Origin: Pyrinomonadaceae bacterium
Lineage (GTDB): Bacteria > Acidobacteriota > Blastocatellia > Pyrinomonadales > Pyrinomonadaceae
Direction: 5' to 3'
DNA length: 64,000 bases
Assembly (NCBI GenBank): GCA_026129865.1
Contig: JAHCHG010000003.1
Location: 186,001-250,000, forward strand
Below, in pieces: positions 41,701 to 50,362 of this stretch (position 1 is the stretch's first letter; each line of letters opens with the position of its first letter). The translations under genes and the position numbers were made by a program. A model generated the notes under the pieces. It was given only the letters and a program-made list of their open reading frames with translations. It was not told where the DNA came from and did no database searches.

Positions 41701-41759
41701 AAAAGCGCGCCGATAAAAAACGCGGACACAAAAAACGATACAAAAAATTTCTTTTTCAT
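38712..41759 (-). CDS. Secreted FG-GAP/VCBS-repeat protein
   Basis: A 1015-residue exported protein with a signal peptide (to about residue 28, AAVDF). The whole mature part is a series of FG-GAP repeats with Ca2+-binding loops (DFNGDGRID, DFNADGKLD, DVDSDGWLD), forming one or more integrin-like beta-propellers. The last third is made of about seven 33-residue units, D.DGDGK.D.AIFRP..GEW..., alternating FQFG and PFG. These are typical of this bacterial group. The likely role is adhesion or matrix binding; there is no enzymatic motif. The gene lies in a single-gene transcription unit. Confidence 0.85.
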   Translation of the reverse strand: MKKKFFVSFFVSAFFIGALFMNSSVTAAVDFFAAKAFSGNRSAFYVVKPGDFNGDGRIDTLISGLNEILVYFGDGSGEFPSHRIVLAHGSSNPLFPAAGDFNGDGRSDIAVKFAGSLRIYLGNSDSTFSSPILISGPSIPAYMEAVDFNADGKLDLIGGGNDGGNFLSHYRGLGDGTFTFVEQISTQYAVQPIIARVNNDSLPDILFTTNALHKVLLNNNGVFGMPQTINIDPYVTLAGAADFNGDGFADVVSTDGTFNPWMTIWLGSANLSFTEGDDMQIDASDRIFLQEIADINNDQKADLIFNAYNKTFVRTGSGNGTFSSPSVYAEGGNGEASVADVDSDGWLDIVGAQPTEFAVPGSGSFFVMKNLQNGFFESAFALETPSGTIDIAVDDFNNDQFKDFVVVDRGGGGSGGNVVVVFQTAARSANKTFAGETINPNDELNLGGNLLIDPNSVVTGDFTQDGRSDIVVFGRAISGGQNALLLRNQGNRTFSLFYFALGASENFDSAAADFNSDGKLDLAVISSAGVSVYFGNGNGTFQASASYLPNASVARIVAGDLNNDSKPDLAGSTNNSNFAILLNNGSGGFTNPANPSVSGGLSGVAVADMNSDGINDLIGSRSNGATVLRGNGNGTFQPASNYPISQERAFGIIVSDLDGDQKPDAALLSGTNSITVLLNNGAGALGRETIWSGGVEMRSLALADLDNDSKIDLLAGYTTSFDGYVKVLFNTTQAQPAARKRPFDFDGDGKTDISIFRPAAGEWWLSRSSDGGNRAFQFGTSSDKLVPADFTGDGKTDVAIWRESSGEWFILRSEDSSFYSYPFGAAGDIPVVGDFDGDGKADSGVFRPSALTWYILKSSGGTIITQFGSSSDKPVVADYDGDNKADIAIFRPASGEWWIKRSTDESVAAFQFGNSTDKPVQGDYSGDGRADVAIFRPSTGEWFIQRSEDGSFYSFPFGTVGDLSAAGDYDGDGKIDPAVFRPSTRTWFINRSSAGFLITEFGVSGDRPVPNVFVP

Positions 41760-41875
41760 TGATATTTACTGCTTCAGATTTTATGAAAAGGGGTGAAAAA
41801 TGTAGATTAAATTTCTCTCTGCGAAAACGCAAAGTCCCGACATCAGTTGACGTCGTTCAGCTAAGCTCCGAATTA

Positions 41876-43699
41876 CTATTTGTTCTTCTTTTTCCTGCCT
41901 TTTGAAAACTTTGAGAAGGCGTTCTTTCCAGGTTTTTCCTTAAAACTTTTCTTCGGTTTTCTTTTCGGCGTCCGGCTTCCGGGATCGGCGGGGTTTGCGT
42001 TTTCTCGGCGAAACTGCTTTTTCTTCGACGGATGATGTTCGGAATCGACTTTCTTATCACGCCGTGGTTCGGATTTCGGACCGGTGTCGATTCCGGCAGC
42101 CAAACGTAAATTCATTCGCTGTTTGCGAATCTTGCTTTGCTTCATCTTCGTCAAAACTCGTTCGACGAACTGCGACGGAATATCAACCAATGTATACCGA
42201 TCATTCACATCGATCGCGCCGATCGCTTTGCCGGGAATATCGGCTTCATTGGCGATCGCGCCCACGATGTCGCCCGGATTTATACGGTGCTGACGACCGA
42301 TGTCGATAAATAGACGTACCATTCCATCTTCAGAGAAGGAAAATTGTTCCGGTTCCGGTTCGACCGCCACCTCGAGACGTTTTTCGCCGACTGCCAGGAA
42401 GGTCGCTGCTGCGGCGATCTCGGAAATGTCGAACATCGTTTCGTCTGCCATATTTTCAACCAGCGACAGGTAAAGCTCCAGATCCTGCTCGGTCAATGTG
42501 GCGATGATCTTGTCTTTGAGCAATGAAACGCGCCGCGCCGCGACGTCGGCTTTTGTCGGAAGCTTGAGCGGTTCGATCTTTTGTTTCGTGTACCTTTCGA
42601 TGTCGCGCAGCATCCGCTGCTGGCGAGGCGTAACGAATAATATTGCTTTGCCCTCGCGCCCGGCGCGTCCTGTTCGTCCGATGCGGTGGACATAGGATTC
42701 GGTATCGGAAGGCATATCATAATTGATGACCGCGGTGATCTGTTCTACATCCAAACCGCGAGCCGCGACATCCGTCGCAACGACGATCTCGACCTTGCCG
42801 TTCTTCAATCGTTTAATTACATTTTCGCGCTGTTTTTGGTTCATGTCGCCATGCATCGCTTCAGCCGCGTAACCGCGCGCCTGCAGCTTGTCGGTCAGGT
42901 CCGCAGCGCCGAGTTTTGTCCGGTGAAAGATCAGAACGGCTTCGCCCTGGGTCGATTCGGCTTCGAGAATTCGCGTCAAAACGTCGGTTTTCTGACGCTC
43001 GGAAAGATTGATATAAAACTGGCTTACGGTCGGAACGGTCAATGTTTTCCGTTCGATCTGAACATTTACGGCGTCTTTCAAATGCCTTTCCGCTATCCGT
43101 TTAACCTCGCGCGGCATTGTTGCGGAAAAAAGAGCTGTTTGACGCGTTTCGGGCGTGTGGCTCAAGATCCATTCTACATCTTCGATAAAACCCATTCGAA
43201 GCATTTCGTCGGCTTCGTCCAAAACCATCAATTTGAGATTGTCGATTTTAACGGTCTCGCGCCGGATGTGATCCATAATGCGTCCCGGCGTTCCGACAAT
43301 TATTTGAACACCGCTTCGAAGATGCCGTATTTGCTGGCTGATCGATTGCCCGCCGTAAACCGGCAGCACGCGAACGCCGCCAAGATTTTTAGCGTACGAA
43401 TGGATTGCTTCAGCCACCTGAATCGCCAGTTCGCGTGTCGGCGTCAGGATCAGCGCCTGGACCTGTTTGCTTTTCGGGTCGATCTTTTCCAGCAAAGGCA
43501 GCGAGAACGCCGCGGTTTTGCCCGTGCCGGTCTGAGCCTGACCGATTATGTCTTTTCCCTCTAAAATTAAGGGAATCGTTTTTTGCTGAATCGGAGAAGG
43601 CGCTTCATAGCCGAGATCATGCACCGCGCGTGTGATCTCGCGATTTAATCCGAAATCGTCAAATGATAATTCTTTGTCGTCTGTTTCTTGTAAAGTCAT
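41876..43699 (-). CDS. DEAD-box RNA helicase (CsdA/DeaD-like)
   Basis: A 607-residue protein from the ATG at 43699 (MTLQETDDKELSFDDFGLN); the frame beyond it is a shadow. Helicase motifs are all present: Q motif (F..FGLN..I..A), AQTGTGKT, PTRELAIQ, DEAD, SAT, and HRIGRTGRAG. After the core come a dimerisation-like segment and a DbpA/CsdA RNA-recognition domain (FSEDGMVRLFIDIGRQHRINPGDIVGAI). The tail is Arg/Lys-rich. It unwinds RNA in ribosome assembly or cold adaptation. It faces away from the SPL-type gene. Confidence 0.93.
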   Translation of the reverse strand: MTLQETDDKELSFDDFGLNREITRAVHDLGYEAPSPIQQKTIPLILEGKDIIGQAQTGTGKTAAFSLPLLEKIDPKSKQVQALILTPTRELAIQVAEAIHSYAKNLGGVRVLPVYGGQSISQQIRHLRSGVQIIVGTPGRIMDHIRRETVKIDNLKLMVLDEADEMLRMGFIEDVEWILSHTPETRQTALFSATMPREVKRIAERHLKDAVNVQIERKTLTVPTVSQFYINLSERQKTDVLTRILEAESTQGEAVLIFHRTKLGAADLTDKLQARGYAAEAMHGDMNQKQRENVIKRLKNGKVEIVVATDVAARGLDVEQITAVINYDMPSDTESYVHRIGRTGRAGREGKAILFVTPRQQRMLRDIERYTKQKIEPLKLPTKADVAARRVSLLKDKIIATLTEQDLELYLSLVENMADETMFDISEIAAAATFLAVGEKRLEVAVEPEPEQFSFSEDGMVRLFIDIGRQHRINPGDIVGAIANEADIPGKAIGAIDVNDRYTLVDIPSQFVERVLTKMKQSKIRKQRMNLRLAAGIDTGPKSEPRRDKKVDSEHHPSKKKQFRRENANPADPGSRTPKRKPKKSFKEKPGKNAFSKFSKGRKKKNK

Positions 43700-43829
43700 C
43701 GTTTGTATATCGTATTTTTGATAAACAAGCAGTATAAACGCGTTCGCCGGGTAAAGTAATTGCCGAATGTCGATTTGCGTTGATGTCCGGCTCTTGAATC
43801 GCGCCCGTCGATGCATTATTGTTTCATGT

Positions 43830-44825
43830 ATGCGATACGTCGAAAATCCTCCGAATCCTTTCGAAAAATATTCTTCCGAATTTTTGGGCGAACCTTCGCC
43901 GGCAAAACTCGAGGTTTACGAGGAAAAAACGACTAAAAAAATAATCACAAAAGCATGGTCGTCGGATTTTGGCAGCCGGTTTACGGTAAATTGTTATCGC
44001 GGCTGCATGCACGCCTGTACCTATTGTTTTGCGCGGCGATATCATGAGTTTCTAGGCTACGGATCGGGAACGGATTTTGAAACGAAGATCGTTGTAAAAG
44101 TAAACGCGCCGGAAGTGCTTCGCGCGGAATTGAAACGAACGAGACAAAAGATGCCGCATCTCGATTTTTCATTTGCGACGGATCCTTATTTGCCGCTCGA
44201 AGCGAGTTACGAATTGACCAGAAATTGTTTGAAGGTCTGCCGCGAAATGCGAATTCCGACCCTCATCGTAACAAAATCGCCGCTTGTAACACGCGATATC
44301 GACATTTTAAAGGATCTGAACGTAACGGTAATGTTTTCGATCCCGTTTCTGACGAAGGAAAAGTCGAACCCGTTGGAACTCTACACACCGAACCCCGACG
44401 TCAGGTTTCGGGCAATGAAAACCTTGAGCGATGAAGGAATCAAGGTCGGGATCGGTGTCGCACCCGTTATTCTCGGCTACAACGAATCGGACATTCCGAA
44501 ACTCCTTGAAAAAGCAAAGGAAAACGGTGCGTCAAAAGCATTTATGTCGCTTGTCCATTTTGATTCCGAATCGATCCTCGATTATTTCACCAAACGGCTG
44601 CAAGAAAAAATTCCGACAAAGGCAGATAAGATCCTAAATACAATGCGGCGCGAACGCGGCGGCAAATTGCTTCATAAATCTTATAAAGAAAGGGTTTCGG
44701 GAACGACCGAGCAATGGGAAACGGCGAAAAAGATGTTCGACATCCATTTCAAGCGGCTCGGGTTCGATCGTTCTGAAAAATCCGAAACCGTCGAACGAGT
44801 TCCGGTTCAGCGTTCGCTGTTCTAA
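43830..44825 (+). CDS. SPL-family radical SAM protein
   Basis: A 331-residue protein from the ATG at 43830. Its radical SAM motif is CMHACTYC within NCYRGCMHACTYCFARRYHEF, a Cx3Cx2C cluster binding 4Fe-4S. Other conserved segments are SFATDPYLPLE and TKSPLVTRDIDIL. The group is related to spore photoproduct lyase and to Rv2578c-like proteins; sporulation is not suggested. The true reaction is unknown; it may repair or modify nucleic acid. The TPR gene follows 62 nt later. Confidence 0.85.
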   Translation: MRYVENPPNPFEKYSSEFLGEPSPAKLEVYEEKTTKKIITKAWSSDFGSRFTVNCYRGCMHACTYCFARRYHEFLGYGSGTDFETKIVVKVNAPEVLRAELKRTRQKMPHLDFSFATDPYLPLEASYELTRNCLKVCREMRIPTLIVTKSPLVTRDIDILKDLNVTVMFSIPFLTKEKSNPLELYTPNPDVRFRAMKTLSDEGIKVGIGVAPVILGYNESDIPKLLEKAKENGASKAFMSLVHFDSESILDYFTKRLQEKIPTKADKILNTMRRERGGKLLHKSYKERVSGTTEQWETAKKMFDIHFKRLGFDRSEKSETVERVPVQRSLF

Positions 44826-44887
44826 GATGAATGTTACCGGTAATTGCCGGTTTTCGCTTAAAACCTGTAAGATTCGAAATAAAAATT

Positions 44888-45202
44888 ATGTCAGAAAGAA
44901 TAGAAGTTTTTCAGCAGATGCTCGAAGCTGACCCCGAAAATACGATGGTCATGTTCGGGTTGGCAAAGGAATATGAAAAATCGGGCGACGACGAACGTTT
45001 GATCGAAATTTTGGAAAAATATCTTTCAATGTCGGATGACGAGGGAAACGCTTACGGAATGCTCGCACGCGCATTTGTCCGACGCGGTGAAACAGTGAAG
45101 GCGAAATCTGCGTATAAAAAGGGAATCGAAGTTTCAAACGCGCACGGTCATCCATCGATGGCAATGGAATATCAGGAAATCCTGGAAATGGATTTCTCTT
45201 GA
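44888..45202 (+). CDS. Small TPR protein
   Basis: A 104-residue helical protein from the ATG at 44888 (MSERIEVFQQMLEADPENTMVMFGLAKEYEKSG). Two to three TPR units (DDEGNAYGMLARAFVRRGETVKAKSAYKKGIEVSN) show the usual A/G/Y positions. It lacks a signal peptide, so it is a cytoplasmic scaffold of unknown partner. It lies between the radical SAM gene and the M1 peptidase gene on the same strand. Confidence 0.75.
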   Translation: MSERIEVFQQMLEADPENTMVMFGLAKEYEKSGDDERLIEILEKYLSMSDDEGNAYGMLARAFVRRGETVKAKSAYKKGIEVSNAHGHPSMAMEYQEILEMDFS

Positions 45203-45260
45203 TTTTTGCCGTCTTCAGATTAATTCTTACGGTCCGAATCTAAGGAATTTTGCAAAAGTT

Positions 45261-46946
45261 ATGAAAATTGCTGCTAAGAGTCTTTTCGCCGTCGTACTTA
45301 TCGTCTTTTCTACGAATTTTGCTTATTCGCAGCGCGAACTAGGTTCGCGACCGACCGAATCGGGCGGAACTCTGACGCGTGAACAAGCCGCATTTGATGT
45401 GAAAAGCTACGATATTTCGGCGCGAATCTTTCCCGACCGAAAATTTATCACGGGCGAAACGATCATTTCGGCTGAAATAGTAGTCCCGACAAATGTGATC
45501 CGCTTAGATCTCGACACGCCTTATGAAGTTTTAGGTGTCGCCGAAGTCGGAGGCATGAATGTAAAAAATCAGCTGGACTTCAAACGTGTCGACGGAAAAA
45601 TTTTTGTAACGTTCCCGATGACGAAGCAGCCCGGAGAGATGTTTAAAGTTGCGGTGATGTACGAAGGAAATCCGCGTGTCGCACCGCGTGCGCCGTGGGT
45701 TGGCGGTTTTATGTGGGAAAAGACAGCGGACGGCAGCGACTGGATCGCGATCGCGCAGCAGAACGACGGTTCGGACATCTGGTACCCGAGCAAAGATCAT
45801 CCGTCTGACGAAGCCGATTCGGTTTCGCTCCATATTACAGTTCCGAAAGATCTATATGTGGCGACAAACGGAAAACTTCAGACCATTCAGGATAATGAAG
45901 AAGATTCCCGGACGTTTAACTGGCTGATGTCGAATCCGGTGAATAACTACAATGTCGTTTTGAACATTGCGCCGTATAAATTGATCGAAGATTCGTATAA
46001 AAGCATTGCCGGTGAAACTTTTCCGATAATCTTCTATGCACTGCCGGAAAGTGCTGAAAAAGCAAAGGATATAGTTGAACAAACCAAGAAGTTTCTTGCG
46101 TTTTATGAAAAATTTGTCGGTCCTTATCCGTATCGTGCAGAAAAATTGGGGATCGCGGAAACACCGCATCTTGGAATGGAACATTCGACGATAATTGCGT
46201 ACGGGAACAAATTTAAGAACAACGACGACGGTTTTGACTCTCTAATGCTTCACGAGCTCGGTCATGAGTGGTGGGGAAATCTGGTAACCGCGTCCGACTG
46301 GCGCGATTTTTGGATCCACGAAGGGTTCCAGTCGTTTATGGACACGCTTTATCTTGAACAGATAAAAGGCAAGAAAGCGTATCTGGATGCAATGAAACGG
46401 CGCGCCGAAAACACGCGAAACATGCAGCCCGTTGCGCCGCGCGATGAAAAGATCGCTTACCAGGTTTATATGGCGGAGCCGGACTATTTAAAAAGCGACG
46501 GCGATATTTACGGAAAAGGTTCGGTAGTGCTTCATACCTTGCGGTATCTGATCGGCGACGAAGCTTTTTTCCGCGCGCTTCGAAGAATGGCTTACCCGAC
46601 CAAAACGATGGAAAAGATCACGACCGGAAAACAATCGCAATTTGTAACGACCGACGATTTTCGCACTATTGCCGAAGAGGAATCGAAAATGAAACTCGAC
46701 TGGTTTTTCGAAGTTTACCTCCGCCAGCCAAAATTGCCGAACCTCGTGATCACGGATGCGGGCGGCAAGTTTGAAATGCGTTGGGACACACCCGGCAGCC
46801 TGCCGTTTCCCATGCCGGTCGAGGTTGAGATCGGCGGACGGCTTACAAAAATTCCGATGACTGACGGAAAAGCGGAATTAAATGTCGAAAAAGGCGAAAC
46901 ACCGCTGATCGATCCTAACGGCTGGATTCTAAAACGGATGAAGTGA
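45261..46946 (+). CDS. Secreted M1-family metallopeptidase
   Basis: A 561-residue zinc aminopeptidase-like protein with a signal peptide (cleavage after AYSQ, residue 24). The zinc site is HELGHEWWGN (H331, E332, H335) with the third ligand E354 in WIHEGFQSF. The usual substrate motif GxMEN appears as GMEHS (residues 305-309), a change of Asn to His. A beta-rich N-terminal domain comes first, as in other M1 enzymes, and a short C-terminal domain ends it (LVITDAGGKFEMRW). It should remove N-terminal residues from peptides outside the cytoplasm. Confidence 0.88.
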   Translation: MKIAAKSLFAVVLIVFSTNFAYSQRELGSRPTESGGTLTREQAAFDVKSYDISARIFPDRKFITGETIISAEIVVPTNVIRLDLDTPYEVLGVAEVGGMNVKNQLDFKRVDGKIFVTFPMTKQPGEMFKVAVMYEGNPRVAPRAPWVGGFMWEKTADGSDWIAIAQQNDGSDIWYPSKDHPSDEADSVSLHITVPKDLYVATNGKLQTIQDNEEDSRTFNWLMSNPVNNYNVVLNIAPYKLIEDSYKSIAGETFPIIFYALPESAEKAKDIVEQTKKFLAFYEKFVGPYPYRAEKLGIAETPHLGMEHSTIIAYGNKFKNNDDGFDSLMLHELGHEWWGNLVTASDWRDFWIHEGFQSFMDTLYLEQIKGKKAYLDAMKRRAENTRNMQPVAPRDEKIAYQVYMAEPDYLKSDGDIYGKGSVVLHTLRYLIGDEAFFRALRRMAYPTKTMEKITTGKQSQFVTTDDFRTIAEEESKMKLDWFFEVYLRQPKLPNLVITDAGGKFEMRWDTPGSLPFPMPVEVEIGGRLTKIPMTDGKAELNVEKGETPLIDPNGWILKRMK

Positions 46947-46981
46947 TCGCGGATAGCGGATATTTGTAAAATTTGGCGAAA

Positions 46982-47010
46982 TTGCTCACATTCCGCATCT
47001 TTGGTATTTT
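46982..47010 (+). promoter_or_regulatory. Promoter before the 2-oxoacid dehydrogenase E1 gene
   Basis: TTGCTC (46982-46987), a 17-bp spacer, and TATTTT (47005-47010) preceded by TGG. The ATG at 47065 has AGGAA at 47051-47055. The TGGTATTTT also occurs at 9321-9329. Confidence 0.45.
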
Positions 47011-47064
47011 ATAAGTTATCCTTTTAATACTATAAAAATTCATTTATCACAGGAACTTATAAGA

Positions 47065-49365
47065 ATGGCAATTGCAGCAAAAAAAACAGATACAAAAAAA
47101 TCCGCGGCAAAAAAGAGTTTAGAAAAAGACAAACCGGGCAAATTAAAAACCGTCAAAGCGTCGAAAGCTTCGCAAGCCGACGGCACCTCGAGCTCGGCGA
47201 AGCCGCGAAAAACTGCCAAGACGACAGCCTCAAAAGCGGTAAAAAACAATAAAAGAACAAAATCGAACAAGGACCATCAGGGTTTCGACAAAAAAGCGCT
47301 CGTCGATATTTATCGGAATATGTATCTTTCGCGCCGGATCGACGATAAAGAGATCCAGTTGAAAGGTCAGAACAAGATCTTCTTCCAGATATCGGGCGCG
47401 GGTCACGAAGCTTTTTTAACCGCCGCGGGTTTGGCGTTAAAGCCCGGATACGATTGGTTTTTCCCGTACTATCGCGACCGCGCTTTGATGCTGCAGCTCG
47501 GCATGACGGCGCAGGAAATGCTTTATTCCGCAGTCGGCGCTGAAAAAGATCCGAATTCGCACGGTCGGCAAATGCCTTCGCATTGGGGACACAAAGATTT
47601 AAATGTTCCGTCGCAATCAAGCTGTACCGGCTCACAGGCTCTGCACGCGGTCGGAGCCGCTGAAGCGAGCTATCGCGCATCGCTTGTTGAAGAATTGCGG
47701 GACAAAATCACCGGTTTTAAAGGCGATGAAGTTGTTTATATGTCGATCGGTGACGGAACTTCGAGCGAAGGCGAATGGTGGGAAGCGCTGAACACTGCTT
47801 CAAATTTAAAACTTCCGGTAATATTTGTCGTCGAAGATAACGGTTACGCGATCTCGACGCCGGTTGAGGTCGGCGTTGCAGGCGGCGATATCGCGGCGCT
47901 TGTTTCGGGTTTTCCGGATCTTTTCATTCAGAAATGCGACGGCACAGACCCGCTCGAAAGCTACGAAACGATGAAAAAGGCGGTCGAATATTGCCGCGAG
48001 CGAAAAGGTCCTGCGTTTGTCCATACAAAAGTGATCCGCCCGTATTCGCATTCTTTGTCGGACGATGAAAAGCTTTATCGACCGGAAGAAGAACGTCAAA
48101 AAGACGCCGAACGCGATCCCATTAAAACATTTGCCGAATTTCTGATGACCGAAGGAATCGCGTCGTCGGAAGACCTCGAATCGCTCCGAAAATCGGTCGA
48201 TAAAGAAGTTAACGAAGCCGCGGATATCGCCGTTGAAACGCCGCAGCCGGCGCCGGAAACTGCGCTCAGAAACGTTTATTCGCCCGATGTCGATCCGACA
48301 TCGAAGGAATTTGACACAGAGGACGGTGCGGAACTTTCGGGAAATGCGGGAACGATGGTCGATCTGATAAACCGCTGCCTTCATGACGAAATGGCGCGCG
48401 ATCCCCGCATTGTCGTTTTCGGCGAAGACGTTGCAGATGTTTCGCGCGAAGAATATCTCGATCTGGTAAAAGGCAAAGGCGGAGTTTTCAAGGTAACGGC
48501 AAATTTGCAGAGGGAGTTTGGTTCGGCGCGTGTTTTCAATTCGCCGCTTGCGGAAGCAAACATCGTCGGTCGCGCCGTCGGGCTTGCATTGCGCGGCATC
48601 AAACCGGTCGTCGAAATTCAATTTTTCGATTATATTTTCCCGGCATTTCACCAGATCAGAAATGAAGTTGCCGTAACGCGCTGGCGGTCGGACGGCGAAA
48701 CCAAATGCCCGTTGGTCATAAGAGTTCCGGTCGGCGGTTATCTAAAGGGCGGAGCGGTTTATCATTCGCAATCCGGGACAACACTTTTTGCGCACACGCC
48801 CGGGCTTCGCATCGTTTATCCGTCAAATGCCCTCGACGCCAACGGGCTTTTGCGGACTTCGATTCGCTGCGACGATCCGGTTATGTTCCTCGAACATAAG
48901 CATTTATACCGTCAGGTTTATAATAAATCGCAGTATCCGTCTTCGGAATTTATGATCCCGTTCGGCAAGGCGAAAACGATTCGCGAAGGTTCCGATGTTA
49001 CGATCGTAACCTTCGGCGCTCTGGTTCACCGTTCGAATGAAGCTGCAAAACGGCTTGAAAAAGACGGTGTTTCGGTAGAAATTATCGACCTTCGTACGCT
49101 CGTTCCGTACGATTGGGAAGCGATCGCCGAAAGTGTAAAACGGACGAACCGCGTTATCGTCGCGCATGAAGATTCGATATCATACGGCTACGGCGCTGAG
49201 ATCGCGGCGCGGATCTCGGACGAATTGTTCGAATATCTCGACGCTCCGGTTAGAAGAGTCGGTGCGACGGATACTTTCGTCGGGTACGCGCCTCAGCTCG
49301 AAGATTTTATCCTTCCGCAGGTCGAAGATGTCGAAGAAGCTCTGCGAGAATTGATGAAATATTAG
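47065..49365 (+). CDS. Fused branched-chain 2-oxoacid dehydrogenase E1 (alpha-beta)
   Basis: A 766-residue thiamine-diphosphate enzyme joining both E1 chains. Residues 1-70 are a Lys/Ala/Ser-rich, apparently disordered tail ([18 protein letters not shown]). E1-alpha runs to about 400, with the TPP motif [17 protein letters not shown]...VEDN and HVH-like segment [18 protein letters not shown]1-beta starts near [32 protein letters not shown] and ends with [24 protein letters not shown]. It decarboxylates branched-chain 2-oxoacids in the dehydrogenase complex. E2 and E3 genes are not in the window. Its stop codon is 7 nt from an inverted-repeat element. Confidence 0.9.
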   Translation: MAIAAKKTDTKKSAAKKSLEKDKPGKLKTVKASKASQADGTSSSAKPRKTAKTTASKAVKNNKRTKSNKDHQGFDKKALVDIYRNMYLSRRIDDKEIQLKGQNKIFFQISGAGHEAFLTAAGLALKPGYDWFFPYYRDRALMLQLGMTAQEMLYSAVGAEKDPNSHGRQMPSHWGHKDLNVPSQSSCTGSQALHAVGAAEASYRASLVEELRDKITGFKGDEVVYMSIGDGTSSEGEWWEALNTASNLKLPVIFVVEDNGYAISTPVEVGVAGGDIAALVSGFPDLFIQKCDGTDPLESYETMKKAVEYCRERKGPAFVHTKVIRPYSHSLSDDEKLYRPEEERQKDAERDPIKTFAEFLMTEGIASSEDLESLRKSVDKEVNEAADIAVETPQPAPETALRNVYSPDVDPTSKEFDTEDGAELSGNAGTMVDLINRCLHDEMARDPRIVVFGEDVADVSREEYLDLVKGKGGVFKVTANLQREFGSARVFNSPLAEANIVGRAVGLALRGIKPVVEIQFFDYIFPAFHQIRNEVAVTRWRSDGETKCPLVIRVPVGGYLKGGAVYHSQSGTTLFAHTPGLRIVYPSNALDANGLLRTSIRCDDPVMFLEHKHLYRQVYNKSQYPSSEFMIPFGKAKTIREGSDVTIVTFGALVHRSNEAAKRLEKDGVSVEIIDLRTLVPYDWEAIAESVKRTNRVIVAHEDSISYGYGAEIAARISDELFEYLDAPVRRVGATDTFVGYAPQLEDFILPQVEDVEEALRELMKY

Positions 49366-49372
49366 AAGGTCT

Positions 49373-49619
49373 CTCAAAAATCGGATAAAAGCCGCGTGAG
49401 CGGCACATTGATTTTAGCCATGGAATTCATTCCACGGTCAGGGTGGAGCGAACGATCACGTCGCGTCAGCGACAATTGAATATTTTCTACAATTTTCAGT
49501 CGTCGCTGACGCGACGCTGAACCTTTTATTAAATTACCTTTTATTAAATTACCGTGGAATGAATTCCACGGCTAAATTCATTTTATCGCTACGCGATTAA
49601 ATGCTCTGCGATTTTTGAG
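49373..49619. repeat. 247-bp nested inverted-repeat element
   Basis: Outermost pair: CTCAAAAATCG (49373-49383) and CGATTTTTGAG (49609-49619). Next pair: CCATGGAATTCATTCCACGG near 49419-49438 and CCGTGGAATGAATTCCACGG near 49552-49571. Inner pair: GTCGCGTCAGCGAC near 49460 and GTCGCTGACGCGAC near 49502. Inside is a perfect 15-bp tandem duplication (49521-49535 and 49536-49550). The 409-bp gap 49366-49774 holds this element and, after it, no other clear gene. Confidence 0.75.
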
Positions 49620-49774
49620 TTATCTTCTAGATCGATCAAATCATCGCCAAAAGCGCACAGCTCGTTTGAGTCGTGCGCTTTTTAATTTGGATAATCCGCC
49701 AAATTGTTTCGATTCGTCCAAATTTTCCGTTTATAATGTTCGAAATTTTTTGATCCCATTATCTTGCTTTGAAC

Positions 49775-50362
49775 ATGATCGGACCATTCGTCCATAATAT
49801 CGACCCGATAATTTTCTCGATCGGCGGTGTTCATATCTGGTTTTACGGGCTGAGTTTTACGCTCGGGTTTTTGAACGCGCATTTGTTTTTGCGGCGAAAT
49901 CGCGAACGTATCGGACTTTCGCTCTCTAAGGTTTATGAACTGACGCTTTTTCTCGCTGTCGGCGTTTCGATCGGAGGGCGCGCACTCGTAGTTATAAACA
50001 ACGAATGGGATTTTTACCGCGAATATCCAAATACTCTTTTCGGAATGCCGAACGGGCAGGCGTGGAATTTGATGACCGTCGCTCTCGGGATTATCTTGCT
50101 GGCAATTAACCTTTTGCGGTCACGAAAAGTTGCAGATGTTAACGATCAAAAGGCGAAATCAACGAACTCAAATACCGAAAATCCGGGCTGGCGGCGAGCT
50201 GCGCTTTTTGTCGTTTGTCTAATTCCGCTCGTGATTCCGAGCGATGCGACGCGCGATGTTCCGGTCTCATACGGCGAACGGCATCCGGCACTCGAACATT
50301 CCTGGATGTACCCGCCGATCGCGGATCAGCTCGAAAAACACGCTGAAAAGATCGAACATTAA
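49775..50362 (+). CDS. Internally shortened Lgt-like protein
   Basis: A 195-residue membrane protein from the ATG at 49775. DPIIFSIGGVHIWFYGLSFTLGF matches the first membrane helix of prolipoprotein diacylglyceryl transferases, and VGVSIGGRALVVINNEWDFYREYP the second. It then jumps to YPNTLFGMPNGQAWNLMTVALGIILL, which resembles the C-terminal segment of one Lgt subgroup. The HGG and RxGNF catalytic core that should lie between is missing. The tail DVPVSYGERHPALEHSWMYPP is as in that subgroup. A true lgt gene lies at 60120. Probably inactive as a transferase. Its stop codon touches the ATG of the glycosyltransferase gene. Confidence 0.62.
   Translation: MIGPFVHNIDPIIFSIGGVHIWFYGLSFTLGFLNAHLFLRRNRERIGLSLSKVYELTLFLAVGVSIGGRALVVINNEWDFYREYPNTLFGMPNGQAWNLMTVALGIILLAINLLRSRKVADVNDQKAKSTNSNTENPGWRRAALFVVCLIPLVIPSDATRDVPVSYGERHPALEHSWMYPPIADQLEKHAEKIEH

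Noticed and set aside
43830-44825. Spore photoproduct lyase proper
   Set aside because: The radical SAM motif spacing is shared, but no sporulation genes occur and the family includes many non-SPL members.
44888-45202. Anti-sigma or chaperone role for the small TPR protein
   Set aside because: Only two or three TPR units are visible and no partner is suggested by position, so no specific role is claimed.
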